A stretch of DNA of 64,000 nt, from positions 8,815,501-8,879,500 of the forward strand of contig NC_019673.1 in assembly GCF_000328705.1 (NCBI RefSeq), in the 5' to 3' direction. Shown here piece by piece: positions 6,673 through 16,619 of this stretch. Numbering within the stretch: the stretch's first letter is position 1; every line of letters starts with the position of its first letter. A model generated the notes under the pieces. It had not been told where the DNA came from, did not search any database, and saw only the letters and a program-made list of their open reading frames with translations. Origin of the DNA: Saccharothrix espanaensis DSM 44229 (lineage in GTDB: Bacteria; Actinomycetota; Actinomycetes; Mycobacteriales; Pseudonocardiaceae). Position numbers and translations under genes: made by a program.

Positions 6673-6998
6673 ACGGGCTCGCAGACCCCGGCTACCACGG
6701 ATACCGCGCTCTGATGCTCGCGCTGTTCGGCACCAGCGGCCAGCCGTCAGGTTGGCGTACCTCGGCGGCCTGCGGCGGGCAAGACACCGAACTGTTCTTC
6801 GATGCCAGCCACCCCGAACGCGCTGCGGAGGTGTGTGGCGGCTGCCCAGTGCGGGAACAGTGCCGAACCGATCAGCTCGCTTGGGAGCGACACGGCTCGG
6901 CGGCCCGCCGCTACAGCCCGGCTGGGTTTGTCGGCGGACTGACCGGCCGTGAACGCAAAGCCATCCACTACCCGCGCTCGGCCGCTCGTGACGAGTAG
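6669..6998 (+). CDS. WhiB-like (Wbl) iron-sulfur protein encoded by the element
   Basis: A 109-residue protein with the four cluster-ligating cysteines of Wbl proteins: Cys35, Cys56, Cys59 and Cys65 (pattern C-x20-C-x2-C-x5-C), the upstream Trp29, and a degenerate G[VI]WGG turn (GFVGGLTGRER) before a basic tail. Wbl proteins bind a 4Fe-4S cluster and usually act with the primary sigma factor to alter transcription in response to redox or NO. The GTG start overlaps the preceding stop. Carriage by an integrative element suggests that it either controls element genes or reprograms host transcription, as known for phage-encoded WhiB proteins. Confidence 0.85.
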   Translation: MNGLADPGYHGYRALMLALFGTSGQPSGWRTSAACGGQDTELFFDASHPERAAEVCGGCPVREQCRTDQLAWERHGSAARRYSPAGFVGGLTGRERKAIHYPRSAARDE

Positions 6999-7009
6999 AC
7001 GGAGGCCGC

Positions 7010-7810
7010 GTGTCTGACGAGTCCAACGAGAGTCAGCCATCTGGCGAGACCCGGGCGGTAAGACGGCTGCGTGCCCGGCTTGCCGAGTCTAGGCAGCTCC
7101 ACGAGTTGACCGATGATCCGCTGTTGCAAGCGGTGCACCTGGAACGCTTCCGGACCTCCGTCACCCGGTCCATGTGGTTCTTCCTCGCCCTCGGGTTGGG
7201 CTTCACCACCACCGGTGTGCACGAGTTCCTGGCGGGCCACCTCACGCCGGCGGATCCGATGTGGTGGGGTGCCTGGCTGGTAGAGCCCGGATTGGCGGGA
7301 ATCCTGGTCACCCTGCTGCGCTGGGAAGCCGAGATGCTCTCCCGCGGCCTGGCCGTCGACGCCAAGCCCGTGTTGTGGCTCAAGCGCCTGTTGCTTGGCG
7401 CAACTCTCATCACCAACGTATGGGCGTCGCTTCGACCGGCGTCCGGCGAGGTCAACAGCGGGATGGTCTTCCTGCACGTCGTCATCCCGCTGGTGGTGTT
7501 CTTCATCGCCGAAGTGATGCCGGTGATCCAACACCGTTGCAACAACGCCCGAGATCAAGCCTTGGCAGTCGCACAACCAGCCGCTTCGCCAGCCCTGCGG
7601 CCGACTCCTTCGACCTCGACGGCTGAACGACCCCCGGCCGCGCCACGGACGCCCGTCAAGCTTCCCGCCCACCTGCAACAGCAGCTCGCGGAGAAGGCGG
7701 CACAGGTCCGCAAGGAAGGCCGCGACGTCACCTCTGCCGATGTCCAGGCCGCGGTCAACGTCCCGGACGCCTACGCGGTCCGTCTGGCCGACCAGCTCAA
7801 CGCAGCCTGA
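7010..7810 (+). CDS. Four-helix membrane protein, possible spread (Spd) protein
   Basis: A 266-residue protein with four predicted transmembrane helices (about residues 54-76, 84-105, 122-141 and 150-172), then a Pro/Ala linker (185-215) and a cytoplasmic tail with helical repeats ending VRLADQLNAA. Membrane proteins between the translocase and replication genes in actinomycete elements are generally Spd proteins needed for intramycelial spreading. No specific Spd motif is identified, so the assignment rests on context and topology. GTG start with a GGAGG ribosome site 5 nt away. Confidence 0.65.
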   Translation: MSDESNESQPSGETRAVRRLRARLAESRQLHELTDDPLLQAVHLERFRTSVTRSMWFFLALGLGFTTTGVHEFLAGHLTPADPMWWGAWLVEPGLAGILVTLLRWEAEMLSRGLAVDAKPVLWLKRLLLGATLITNVWASLRPASGEVNSGMVFLHVVIPLVVFFIAEVMPVIQHRCNNARDQALAVAQPAASPALRPTPSTSTAERPPAAPRTPVKLPAHLQQQLAEKAAQVRKEGRDVTSADVQAAVNVPDAYAVRLADQLNAA

Positions 7811-7829
7811 TCCATCCCTAGTTCGTCAC

Positions 7830-7867
7830 GCGGGGGCATGACCAGCACCACCGGGTCATGCCCCCGC
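7830..7867 (+). terminator. 14-bp perfect hairpin between the membrane-protein and rep genes
   Basis: GCGGGGGCATGACC (7830-7843) pairs perfectly with GGTCATGCCCCCGC (7854-7867) around a 10-nt loop, 40 bp before the rep start and followed by a mildly T-rich stretch. It may be a terminator ending the transfer operon, an attenuator, or a structured element for replication. Confidence 0.55.
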
Positions 7868-7907
7868 CATTTCGTCGTTCTCCACCACTACCGGAAGGGG
7901 AAGCCTC

Positions 7908-9275
7908 TTGGTCCTCACACTCAACGACCGCATCGCAGACAGGGTCCGGCGGGCCGACTACCGGGACTGGCGCAACAAGGTCACCGCCACCGGCGGGTGC
8001 GCCCAACCGATCCGGCTGTTCGGCTCCTGGCAGCTCCACCACCACGACACCAACCAACTCCTGGCCCAGCTCGGCGGGGACGTCATGGTCCCCTGCGGCA
8101 ACCGGCGGGCCTCGGTCTGCCAAGCCTGCTCCGACCGGTACTCAGCCGACGCCTACCACCTGATGAGGGCGGGCCTGACCGGTGGCAGCAAGGGTGTACC
8201 GGTCACTGTCGCCGAGAAACCACGGGTGTTCGCCACCCTGACGGCCCCCTCGTTCGGCCCGGTCCACAACCGGCCCACCACCAAGACCGGCAAGGCACGG
8301 CCGTGCACCGGGTGCCAGGGGTTTCACCACCCCGACGACCCTCGGCTCGGCGGGCCGGTCGACCCCGGCGGCTACGACTACGTGGGCGCGGTGCTGTGGC
8401 AGGCCCACGCGGGCAAACTGTGGCACCGGTTCACCATCGCCCTCCGACGCCACCTGGCCCGTGCGGCGGGGCTGACCGTGCGGGAGTTCCGGCACCATGC
8501 CCGGATCTCGTACGCGAAGGTCGCCGAGTACCAGCGGCGCGGCCTGGTCCACTTCCACGCCGTCATCCGCGTCGACGGACCGGCCGGCTCTACCGACCCG
8601 GCCCCGGCCTGGGCGACCGTGGACCTGGTCGACCACGCGGTGCGCCAAGCGGCCCGGTCGGTCCTGGTGGTCACGCACCGACCTGACGGAGTGGTGCTCG
8701 ACCTCGCGTGGGGCGACCAGGTCGACGTCCGGCCCATCCGGGCCAGTACGGCGGCGGAGCTGGAGGACCAGGCGGGCGCGGTCAGTGACGCACGACTCGC
8801 CGGCTACGTCGCCAAGTACGCCACCAAAGGCACCGGAGCGCGGGACACCCCAGACCGGCCGATCAGGTCGCAGCTCGACATCGACCACCTGCGTGTGTCG
8901 ACCCACCACCGCCGCATGATCCAAACGGCATGGGACCTCGGTGGCCTGGGGTTCTACGCGGAGCTGAACCTGCGGAAGTGGGCTCACATGCTCGGATTCC
9001 GCGGCCACTTCCTCACCAAATCCAAGCACTACAGCGCCACCTTCAAACGCATCCGCGAAGACCGCCGGGCGTTCCGCGCGGCCGAAGTCCTCGAACGGCT
9101 CGGCCTCCAAGTCGAATCGGTGGTCGTCGTCAACGACTGGGCCTTCAGCGGCTCGGGCTACGCCAACGACGCGGAACGCGAACTGGCGACCGCGCTCGGC
9201 GAACGACTCCGCAACCAACGACAACGCACGTACGCACGAGAGGGGGAACCCGATGGACCTGTCGCCGCTACCTGA
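7908..9275 (+). CDS. RepSA-like rolling-circle replication initiator
   Basis: A 455-residue protein with a Cys-rich N-terminal part (CGNRRASVCQAC around residues 63-75, CTGC near 125), a probable zinc site, and an HUH-type metal motif LVHFHAV (His215, His217) typical of single-strand nickases. RepSA-family initiators give AICEs autonomous circular replication after excision. Only TTG at 7908 (after GGAAGGGG at good spacing) fits as start; no nearby ATG/GTG keeps the conserved N-terminus. The 3' end overlaps xis by 23 bp, giving the canonical rep-xis-int order of pSAM2. The catalytic tyrosine was not pinpointed. Confidence 0.88.
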   Translation: MVLTLNDRIADRVRRADYRDWRNKVTATGGCAQPIRLFGSWQLHHHDTNQLLAQLGGDVMVPCGNRRASVCQACSDRYSADAYHLMRAGLTGGSKGVPVTVAEKPRVFATLTAPSFGPVHNRPTTKTGKARPCTGCQGFHHPDDPRLGGPVDPGGYDYVGAVLWQAHAGKLWHRFTIALRRHLARAAGLTVREFRHHARISYAKVAEYQRRGLVHFHAVIRVDGPAGSTDPAPAWATVDLVDHAVRQAARSVLVVTHRPDGVVLDLAWGDQVDVRPIRASTAAELEDQAGAVSDARLAGYVAKYATKGTGARDTPDRPIRSQLDIDHLRVSTHHRRMIQTAWDLGGLGFYAELNLRKWAHMLGFRGHFLTKSKHYSATFKRIREDRRAFRAAEVLERLGLQVESVVVVNDWAFSGSGYANDAERELATALGERLRNQRQRTYAREGEPDGPVAAT

Positions 9276-9462
9276 CCCGGACACCTTCCTGACCGTGGTC
9301 GAGTTCTGCGCCAAGCTCCGCATCTCCAAAGACACCTTCTACAAGTGGCGGCAGATCCCCGGAGCCGCCCCCATCGCCCACAAGCTGCCCAACGGGTCAC
9401 TGCGCATCTCCGGCACCGACTTCAACGCCTGGCTGACCACGCTGAGGAGTGAGGCCGCGTGA
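9253..9462 (+). CDS. xis: Excisionase (Xis), MerR/HTH_17-type
   Basis: A 69-residue protein with a winged helix-turn-helix (TVVEFCAKLRISKDTFYKW) followed by a wing and basic residues (HKLPNGSLRISGTDFNAWL), the standard form of small DNA-bending excisionases. It overlaps the end of rep and its stop overlaps the integrase GTG (GTGA), so rep, xis and int form one coupled operon. It is expected to bind attP/attR sites and direct the integrase towards excision. Confidence 0.9.
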   Translation: MDLSPLPDPDTFLTVVEFCAKLRISKDTFYKWRQIPGAAPIAHKLPNGSLRISGTDFNAWLTTLRSEAA

Positions 9463-10850
9463 ACCTCACCTACAAGGTCAACATCTGGGAGCTGAAGACC
9501 CTCAAGCCAGGCAAGGACGGGCGAAAGCGGCCCAAGCCCTACGGGGTCCGCTGGATCACGGCTGGTCGTGAGCACTCCGAGTGGTACCGGACCAAGACAC
9601 TCGCCGATCGGCGGCGGAACAAGCTGATTAGCGCCACTGAAGCCGGTGAGCCGTTCGACGTCGAGAGCGGCCTGCCGAAGTCAGAAGCGGAGAAAGCGGC
9701 GGCTCGGTCGCTGCTGCGGCTCGCACAGGAGTTCATCAATCACGAGTGGGAGGGCGCGGCACCGAACACCCGGAAGCGGAACGTGGACACCTTGGCCATT
9801 CCCGTGGCCGCGTTCGTCAGCTCGGCCAAGGGTGCGCCGGACATCGCAACGTTGCGGCGGACGTTGACGGGCTATCTCCTGGTCCCGCCTAACGCACGTA
9901 ACCGTGAACTCACAACGGAGGAGGAAGCGGCGGCGCGGTGGATCGAGGCGGCCTCACGGCCGGTCCGCGAGCTGGACAAGATCGAAACGGCTTCGCTCCT
10001 ACGCACGCTCGGTCGGAACCTCAACGGCAAGCCAGCGGCCGATTGGACCGTGCGAACCCGGCGCGGAACGCTGCACAACCTGCTGAGCTACGCGGTCGAC
10101 GTCGGCGAACTCGGGTTCAACCCAGTGGTGGGTAGCCGGGCTGCACTTCAGCGCGGGAACAGCGAGGTGGATCCACGCGTCGTGCTGAATCCGGCGCAAG
10201 CGCGGAACTGTTTGGCGGGCGTGACGTACGCGGGTGGCAGGCCAGGCAGGTTCGACTACCTGTACGGCTTCTTCGCCTCGATGTACTACGCGGGTCTGCG
10301 GCCGTGCGAGGTGAACCGGGTCCGTGAGGAAGACTGCAAGCTGCCCGACTCTGGTTGGGGCGAGTTGCTGTTGGAGAAGTCGGCGTCACGCGCGCCCAGT
10401 CGCTATGTCGACTCCGGACAGACGTGGGAGGCGCGCAACCTCAAGCGGCGGGCTCAGGGCACAGTGCGGCCTGTTCCGATCCCGCCCCACCTGGTCGTGA
10501 TCCTTCGCGAGCACATCGAGAGGTTCGGGGTCACCTCGGACGGGCGGCTGTTTCGCGGCCTCAAGAACGGTGACCCGGTGGGCGCGTCGGTGTACTGCGA
10601 CGTGTGGCGCAAGGCCCGGCTGGTCGGTCTCAGCCCTCAGCAGGCCCGGTCACCCTTGGGCGAAGACCCGTATGACCTTCGTCATGCGGCGGTGTCGACC
10701 TGGCTCACCGCCGGGGTCTCCCCCGCTGAGGTCGCGGAGCGGGCCGGGCACACCGTGGAGGTGTTGCTCAAGGTCTACGCGAAGGTGCTCGACGGCCAGC
10801 GGGAGCCGTCGAACCGCAAGATCGAGGGCCTGTTGAACGACGACGGGTGA
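9459..10850 (+). CDS. int: Tyrosine-recombinase integrase of the AICE
   Basis: A 463-residue site-specific recombinase. Catalytic residues: Arg281 in YAGLRPCEVNRVR; the box II motif PYDLRHAAVS with Arg408 (Tyr405 stands where the His of HxxR is usual, common in actinomycete integrases); His431 in AGHT; nucleophile Tyr440 in LKVYAKVL. The N-terminal half contains an arm-binding and core-binding region. The GTG start overlaps the xis stop. The gene ends next to a strong terminator and the presumed right attachment region. No tRNA gene or tRNA 3' end follows it, unlike most AICEs. Confidence 0.95.
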   Translation: MNLTYKVNIWELKTLKPGKDGRKRPKPYGVRWITAGREHSEWYRTKTLADRRRNKLISATEAGEPFDVESGLPKSEAEKAAARSLLRLAQEFINHEWEGAAPNTRKRNVDTLAIPVAAFVSSAKGAPDIATLRRTLTGYLLVPPNARNRELTTEEEAAARWIEAASRPVRELDKIETASLLRTLGRNLNGKPAADWTVRTRRGTLHNLLSYAVDVGELGFNPVVGSRAALQRGNSEVDPRVVLNPAQARNCLAGVTYAGGRPGRFDYLYGFFASMYYAGLRPCEVNRVREEDCKLPDSGWGELLLEKSASRAPSRYVDSGQTWEARNLKRRAQGTVRPVPIPPHLVVILREHIERFGVTSDGRLFRGLKNGDPVGASVYCDVWRKARLVGLSPQQARSPLGEDPYDLRHAAVSTWLTAGVSPAEVAERAGHTVEVLLKVYAKVLDGQREPSNRKIEGLLNDDG

Positions 10851-10876
10851 CGGTCATGGGTGGCAAGACCAGCGAA

Positions 10877-10909
10877 AAGGCCTCCGGAAATGATCTTTCC
10901 GGGGGCCTT
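10877..10909 (+). terminator. Intrinsic-type terminator after int
   Basis: A 14-bp stem (10877-10890 / 10896-10909, with one G-U pair) around the 5-nt loop TGATC, 27 bp after the integrase stop. It marks the end of the rep-xis-int operon. Confidence 0.8.
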
Positions 10910-11065
10910 CGCTGTTCCGTGCATGTTCCGTGAGCCCTGGCAGATCGCCGCAGTAAGTGACAGCCACTCACCTACCGCCGAGCTGGCGAACCAGCCGTTT
11001 GCGCTGGTCGGCATGGCTATTCCACGCTGACCAGCGCGAACCACGGGTGTCCGAATAGTCGGGTT
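10910..11065. other. Candidate right attachment region (attR) between int and the chromosomal gene
   Basis: No gene. It contains a 9-bp direct repeat TGTTCCGTG (10913-10921, 10924-10932) suited to integrase arm sites, a small inverted repeat GCTGG/CCAGC (10982-10995) and a 9-bp inverted repeat GCGCTGGTC (11001-11009) / GACCAGCGC (11029-11037). As the last sequence between the integrase and a chromosomal gene it should contain the crossover site, which could extend into the dimethylargininase 3' end. No tRNA T-loop sequence is present. Confidence 0.45.
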
Positions 11066-11944
11066 TCAGTTCCGCAGTTCCATCGTGCAGCACTTGGGGC
11101 CGCCGCCGGACTTGCGGAGTTCGGAGATGTCCACGAAAACGGGGTCGAAGCCGCGGCGGGTCAGTTGGTCGGCCAGGGCGGTCGCCTCCACGGGGAGGAT
11201 CACGTTGCGGCCGTCCGAGACGGCGTTGAGGCCCAGGCAGGCGGCGTCTTCGGCGGTGGCGATGACGGCGTCGGGGAACAGCCGGCGGAGGACTTCGCGG
11301 GTGCCCGGGGAGAAGGCTTCCGGGTAGTAGGCGATCAGGTCGTCGGTCAGCACGAACAGGGCCACGTCCAGGTGGTAGTAGCGCGGGTCCACCAACTGGA
11401 GGGAGATCACCGGCACGCCCAGGACCTCCTGCGCCTCCGAGTGGGCCAGGGGGTCGGTGCGGAAACCGGTGCCCGCCAGGAGGTACTTGCCGGTCCACGT
11501 GAAGTCGCCTTCGGCTTCGTTCGTGCGCTCCGGCATCACCACGGACTTGTAGCCGTTGGCCAGGAACCACCGGCGGAAGTGGTCGGCTTCCGGGCCGCGC
11601 TGCTCGGCGCGGAACCGGGAGCCCAGGACCCGGCCGTCGACGACGGTGCCGGAGTTGGCCGAGAAGACCATGTCGGGCAGGCCCGGGACGGGCTCGATCA
11701 GCTCGACGCGGTGGCCCAGGCGCTCATAGGTCTCCTTGAGCGCGTTCCACTGCTCGACCGCCAGCCCGGTGTCGATCGGCCGGGTCGGGTCCATCCACGG
11801 GTTGATGGCGTACTCCACCGTGAAGTACTCCGGCGGGCACATGAGGTACCGGCGCGTGGTCGGCACGCGCACGGGGGCGGCGGGCGTGGTGACGCCCAGC
11901 ACGATCGGCTCGTCGCCGGGGCCCAGGAGGGAAACCGAGGTCAT
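11066..11944 (-). CDS. Dimethylargininase (N,N-dimethylarginine dimethylaminohydrolase)
   Basis: A 292-residue amidinotransferase-superfamily enzyme hydrolysing methylated arginines to citrulline and methylamines. Visible features: CPPEYFTVEYAINPWMD near residues 32-48, EGDFTWTGKYLLAG, the catalytic His in YYHLDVALFV, and the C-terminal nucleophile Cys in GGGPKCCTMEL. The ATG at 11944 was chosen because a TACCCT -10 lies exactly 7 nt upstream (leaderless mRNA); longer frames upstream cover the Lrp gene and are rejected. It is divergent from an Lrp/AsnC regulator, the same pairing as in mycobacteria (Rv2323c/Rv2324), suggesting arginine-ornithine catabolism. Its 3' end abuts the AICE. Confidence 0.85.
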   Translation of the reverse strand: MTSVSLLGPGDEPIVLGVTTPAAPVRVPTTRRYLMCPPEYFTVEYAINPWMDPTRPIDTGLAVEQWNALKETYERLGHRVELIEPVPGLPDMVFSANSGTVVDGRVLGSRFRAEQRGPEADHFRRWFLANGYKSVVMPERTNEAEGDFTWTGKYLLAGTGFRTDPLAHSEAQEVLGVPVISLQLVDPRYYHLDVALFVLTDDLIAYYPEAFSPGTREVLRRLFPDAVIATAEDAACLGLNAVSDGRNVILPVEATALADQLTRRGFDPVFVDISELRKSGGGPKCCTMELRN

Positions 11945-11951
11945 GGATCGA

Positions 11952-11957
11952 AGGGTA
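11952..11957 (-). promoter_or_regulatory. -10 element TACCCT of dimethylargininase (leaderless)
   Basis: Reads TACCCT on the minus strand, 7 nt before the ATG at 11944, placing the transcription start at or next to the initiation codon. Confidence 0.55.
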
Positions 11958-12010
11958 AATTCCCATCTGACCAGCGAACAACGCCGCAGTATTGCGTCTG
12001 TTGGTGCAGA

Positions 12011-12460
12011 ATGTTGCGTGTGGACTCGATCGACCAGCGAATCATTTCGTGCCTGATGGCCAACGCCCGCTCCAGCTACGCCGACATCGGCAAGGAGGTG
12101 GGCCTGTCCGCCCCGGCCGTCAAGCGCCGGGTGGACAAGCTGCTGGACACCGGCGTGCTCCGCGGCTTCACCGCCGTCGTGGACCCTGAGCAGCTCGGAT
12201 GGGGTACCGAGGCCTTCGTGGAGGTGCACTGCCGGGGCAACGTCGCCCCCCACGACATCCAGCAGCGGCTCGAACCGATGGCCGAGGTGCTGGCCGCCTA
12301 CACCGTCTCCGGGGCGGCCGACGCGATCGTCCACCTCCGCGCGGCCAACATCCACCACCTGGAGACCGCCCTGGAACGCCTGCGCGCCGTCGAGATCATC
12401 GACCGGACCGTCTCCACGGTCGTGCTCTCCCGCCTGCTCGACCGGCCGCCGGCACCCTGA
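12011..12460 (+). CDS. Lrp/AsnC-family transcriptional regulator
   Basis: A 149-residue protein: an N-terminal AsnC helix-turn-helix (IDQRIISCLMANARSSYADI through LSAPAVKRRVDKLLDTGVL) and a C-terminal RAM ligand-binding ferredoxin-like domain (AFVEVHCRG through VSTVVLSRLL). It is divergent from dimethylargininase and is expected to control it in response to an amino acid such as arginine or ornithine (inference from pairing). The start may instead be GTG 12020, which sits 7 nt after a CAGAAT hexamer and yields the usual MDSID N-terminus. Confidence 0.9.
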   Translation: MLRVDSIDQRIISCLMANARSSYADIGKEVGLSAPAVKRRVDKLLDTGVLRGFTAVVDPEQLGWGTEAFVEVHCRGNVAPHDIQQRLEPMAEVLAAYTVSGAADAIVHLRAANIHHLETALERLRAVEIIDRTVSTVVLSRLLDRPPAP

Positions 12461-12497
12461 CCGACCGGCGGCGGGACCGGCCGGCGCGACCGCGCCC

Positions 12498-12503
12498 TAG
12501 AGT
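12498..12503 (+). promoter_or_regulatory. -10 element TAGAGT of the enoyl-CoA hydratase gene
   Basis: TAGAGT followed by 6 nt and the ATG at 12510; leaderless arrangement. Confidence 0.55.
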
Positions 12504-12509
12504 CGCGCC

Positions 12510-13271
12510 ATGTCCGAGGTGCTGCTGGAGCGTTCCGACCGGGTCGGCGTGATCACCGTGCACGACCCCGAGCGGCGCAACGCGTTGACGCTCGACCTGT
12601 CCGACCAACTCGTCGCGGCCGTCAAGACCTGCGAGCAGGATGCCGATGTCCACGCCGTGGTGGTGACCGGCGCTCCCCCGGCGTTCTGCGCGGGAGCCGA
12701 TCTGACGGCCCTGGGCGAGGCCCGGGAGCAGGGGCTGCGGCGCATCTACGCCGGGTTCCTCGCGGTGGCGGACTGCGCGCTGCCGACGATCGCGGCCGTG
12801 GGCGGCGCGGCGGTGGGCGCGGGGCTGAACCTCGCGCTGGCCTGCGACGTGCGGCTGGCCGGCCCCAAGGCGCGGTTCGACGCGCGGTTCCTCCAGCTGG
12901 GCATCCACCCCGGCGGCGGGATGACGTGGCTGCTGCAACGCCTGGTCGGCCCGCAGGCGGCGACCGCGATGACGCTGTTCGGGCAGGTCCTGGACGCGGA
13001 CGCGGCGGTCCGGCACGGGCTGGCGTGGGACCGGGTGGACGGCGGGCACGACGAGCTGGTCGCCTCGGCGGTCGAGTTCGCGAGGGCTTCGGCCGAAGCT
13101 CCGCGGGACCTGGTCCGCACCATCAAGGCCACGATGAGGACGACGGCGGTCCTGGACGCCCACGCGGACGCCGTGGACACCGAGGTCGTCCCGCAGGTCG
13201 CCTCGATCGAGACCCCGGAGTTCGCGGCCAGGCTGGCCGCGATGAAGGCCCGGATCAGCGGGCGGCCGTGA
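12510..13271 (+). CDS. Enoyl-CoA hydratase/isomerase family protein
   Basis: A 253-residue crotonase-fold protein. The first oxyanion-hole segment is [12 protein letters not shown] (near residue 60) and the second is [19 protein letters not shown] (near 92-110); [20 protein letters not shown] follows in the active-site region. It lacks a fused dehydrogenase and is of usual length for a hydratase. The substrate is unknown; the gene stands alone between the Lrp regulator and korAB, so it may act in fatty-acid or amino-acid degradation. Transcribed from its own leaderless promoter. Confidence 0.88.
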   Translation: MSEVLLERSDRVGVITVHDPERRNALTLDLSDQLVAAVKTCEQDADVHAVVVTGAPPAFCAGADLTALGEAREQGLRRIYAGFLAVADCALPTIAAVGGAAVGAGLNLALACDVRLAGPKARFDARFLQLGIHPGGGMTWLLQRLVGPQAATAMTLFGQVLDADAAVRHGLAWDRVDGGHDELVASAVEFARASAEAPRDLVRTIKATMRTTAVLDAHADAVDTEVVPQVASIETPEFAARLAAMKARISGRP

Positions 13272-13499
13272 ACCTGGACAGGGCCGGACGCTACCTGTAA
13301 CTTCCGGTAACAGTTACTAACCGGTACATCCGAAATTGCGGCGATTACCGCCTGGTTGGCCCTTGTCACACCAGGTGGGACGAACCGTCCCGCAGAGTGG
13401 TACAGGAGAAACCGGCCCGTGCGCGGGCACGACTACCCTCGCGGAGGGGAGGGGCGACTTGCCCTCAGGCGGGCGTGAAGAGAGGGATCGGCGTAGGAC
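13272..13499 (+). promoter_or_regulatory. korAB promoter region
   Basis: A 228-bp gap unusually rich in dyads: GTAAC-A-GTTAC embedded between CCGGT and ACCGG (about 13306-13325), and GGGACG-AAC-CGTCCC at 13377-13391. TACCCT at 13433-13438 could be a -10 giving a leader of about 55 nt that includes an AGAGGGA ribosome site. The dyads may be operators; no regulator is recognised. Confidence 0.4.
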
Positions 13500-15400
<1,901 letters not shown>

Positions 15401-15404
<4 letters not shown>

Positions 15405-16453
15405 CGGCCATCGAATTGGGGCTGCCGGGCCTGGGGGGCCTGGTCGGCGTTCCCACCTCCGACGAGCCGCAGAAGGCCAAGGACTACAAGTCGGACCAGG
15501 AGGTCCGCTGGTGTCCCGGGTGCGGCGACTACGTGGTGCTCAACGCCGTGCAGTCGTTCCTCCCGACCCTGGGCCTGAAGCGCGAGAACATCGTGTTCGT
15601 CTCCGGGATCGGCTGCTCTTCCCGGTTCCCCTACTACATGAACACCTACGGGATGCACTCGATCCACGGACGGGCGCCGGCCATCGCGACCGGTCTCGCC
15701 GTGGCCCGACCCGACCTGTCGGTGTGGGTGGTGACCGGTGACGGCGACGCGCTGTCCATCGGCGGCAACCACCTCATCCACACGTTGCGGCGCAACGTGA
15801 ACCTCAAGATCCTGCTGTTCAACAACCGGATCTACGGCCTGACCAAGGGCCAGTACTCGCCCACCTCCGAGGAGGGCAAGGTCACCAAGTCCACCCCGCT
15901 CGGCTCGCTGGACCACCCGTTCAACCCGGTGTCGCTGGCACTGGGCGCGGAGGCCACGTTCGTCGGGCGCGCGGTCGACTCGGACCGGGCGGGGCTCACC
16001 GAGGTGCTGCGGCAGGCCGCCGAGCACCGCGGGACGGCCCTGGTCGAGATCTACCAGAACTGCCCGATCTTCAACGACGGCGCGTTCGACGTGCTCAAGG
16101 ACGCCGACGAGGCGGCCCGGCGGATCATCAACGTCGTGCACGGGGAGCCGATCACCTTCGGCGGCGGCGAGTTCGCCGTCGTGCGCGACGGGTTCGGGCT
16201 GGGCGTGGCCAAGACCGCGGACGTGGCGGCGGAGGACGTCGTGGTGCACGACGCGGCCGACCTGAACCTGGCGTTCGCGCTGTCCCGGCTCTCGACCCAG
16301 GACCTCCAGCACACCGTGACCGGGGTGTTCCGCAACGTCGCGCGGACCACGTACGACGACGCGGCGCGGGCGCAGGTGGAGGCGGCCAAGGCGGCCAAGG
16401 CCCCGGACCTGGGCGCGCTGCTGCGCGGCAAGGACACCTGGACCGTCGTCTAG
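15401..16453 (+). CDS. korB: 2-oxoacid:ferredoxin oxidoreductase beta subunit (KorB)
   Basis: A 350-residue thiamine-diphosphate-binding subunit. CPGCGDY (Cys38, Cys41) and GIGCSSRFPYY contribute cysteines to the 4Fe-4S cluster; VVTGDGDALSIGGNH is the ThDP/Mg site. GTG start inside the korA stop (GTGA). The upstream frame in the same phase is antiparallel shadow of korA and is excluded. The gene is followed by a 17-bp-stem terminator, so korAB is a two-gene operon. Confidence 0.95.
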
Positions 16454-16473
16454 CCGAACCTGCCGGACACACG

Positions 16474-16512
16474 GAAGGGCCCCTGTTCCGCCTCCCGGAA
16501 CAGGGGCCCTTC
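16474..16512 (+). terminator. Terminator of korAB
   Basis: A perfect 17-bp stem (16474-16490 / 16496-16512) with a 5-nt loop CCTCC, 20 bp after the korB stop. Among the strongest hairpins in the window; only a short T content follows. Confidence 0.85.
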
Positions 16513-16591
16513 GCGTTCCCTCCCCAGGGAGCTCTTGTGCGCCGTGGAGGACTATCCCACGCGGCACTTGTGGTCCGGGTGAAAACGAGAC

Positions 16592-16617
16592 CCCCCGGTC
16601 CCCGCCGGGACCGGGGG
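16592..16617 (-). terminator. Terminator of the sunset-domain gene
   Basis: Perfect 11-bp stem CCCCCGGTCCC (16592-16602) / GGGACCGGGGG (16607-16617), a few bases after the stop of the minus-strand gene and followed in its direction by CGTTTTC. Confidence 0.75.
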
Positions 16618-16619
16618 TG

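Larger units (their letters stand above)
2606..10932. mobile_element. AICE (actinomycete integrative and conjugative element), core region
   Basis: The gene set kor(GntR)-regulator-small ORFs-FtsK translocase-WhiB-membrane protein-RepSA-Xis-Int is diagnostic of an AICE of the pSAM2 type. The right limit is placed after the integrase terminator and before the chromosomal dimethylargininase gene. The left limit is arbitrary: no matching attL sequence was found by eye, so the phosphotransferase and HTH-TPR genes and sequence beyond the window may also belong to the element. All essential genes appear intact, so it may be functional. Confidence 0.85.

Noticed and set aside
10851-11065. Possible tRNA remnant as the AICE attachment site
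   Set aside because: No GGTTCGAATCC-like T-loop or acceptor pairing is present on either strand; only inverted repeats of unclear role were found.
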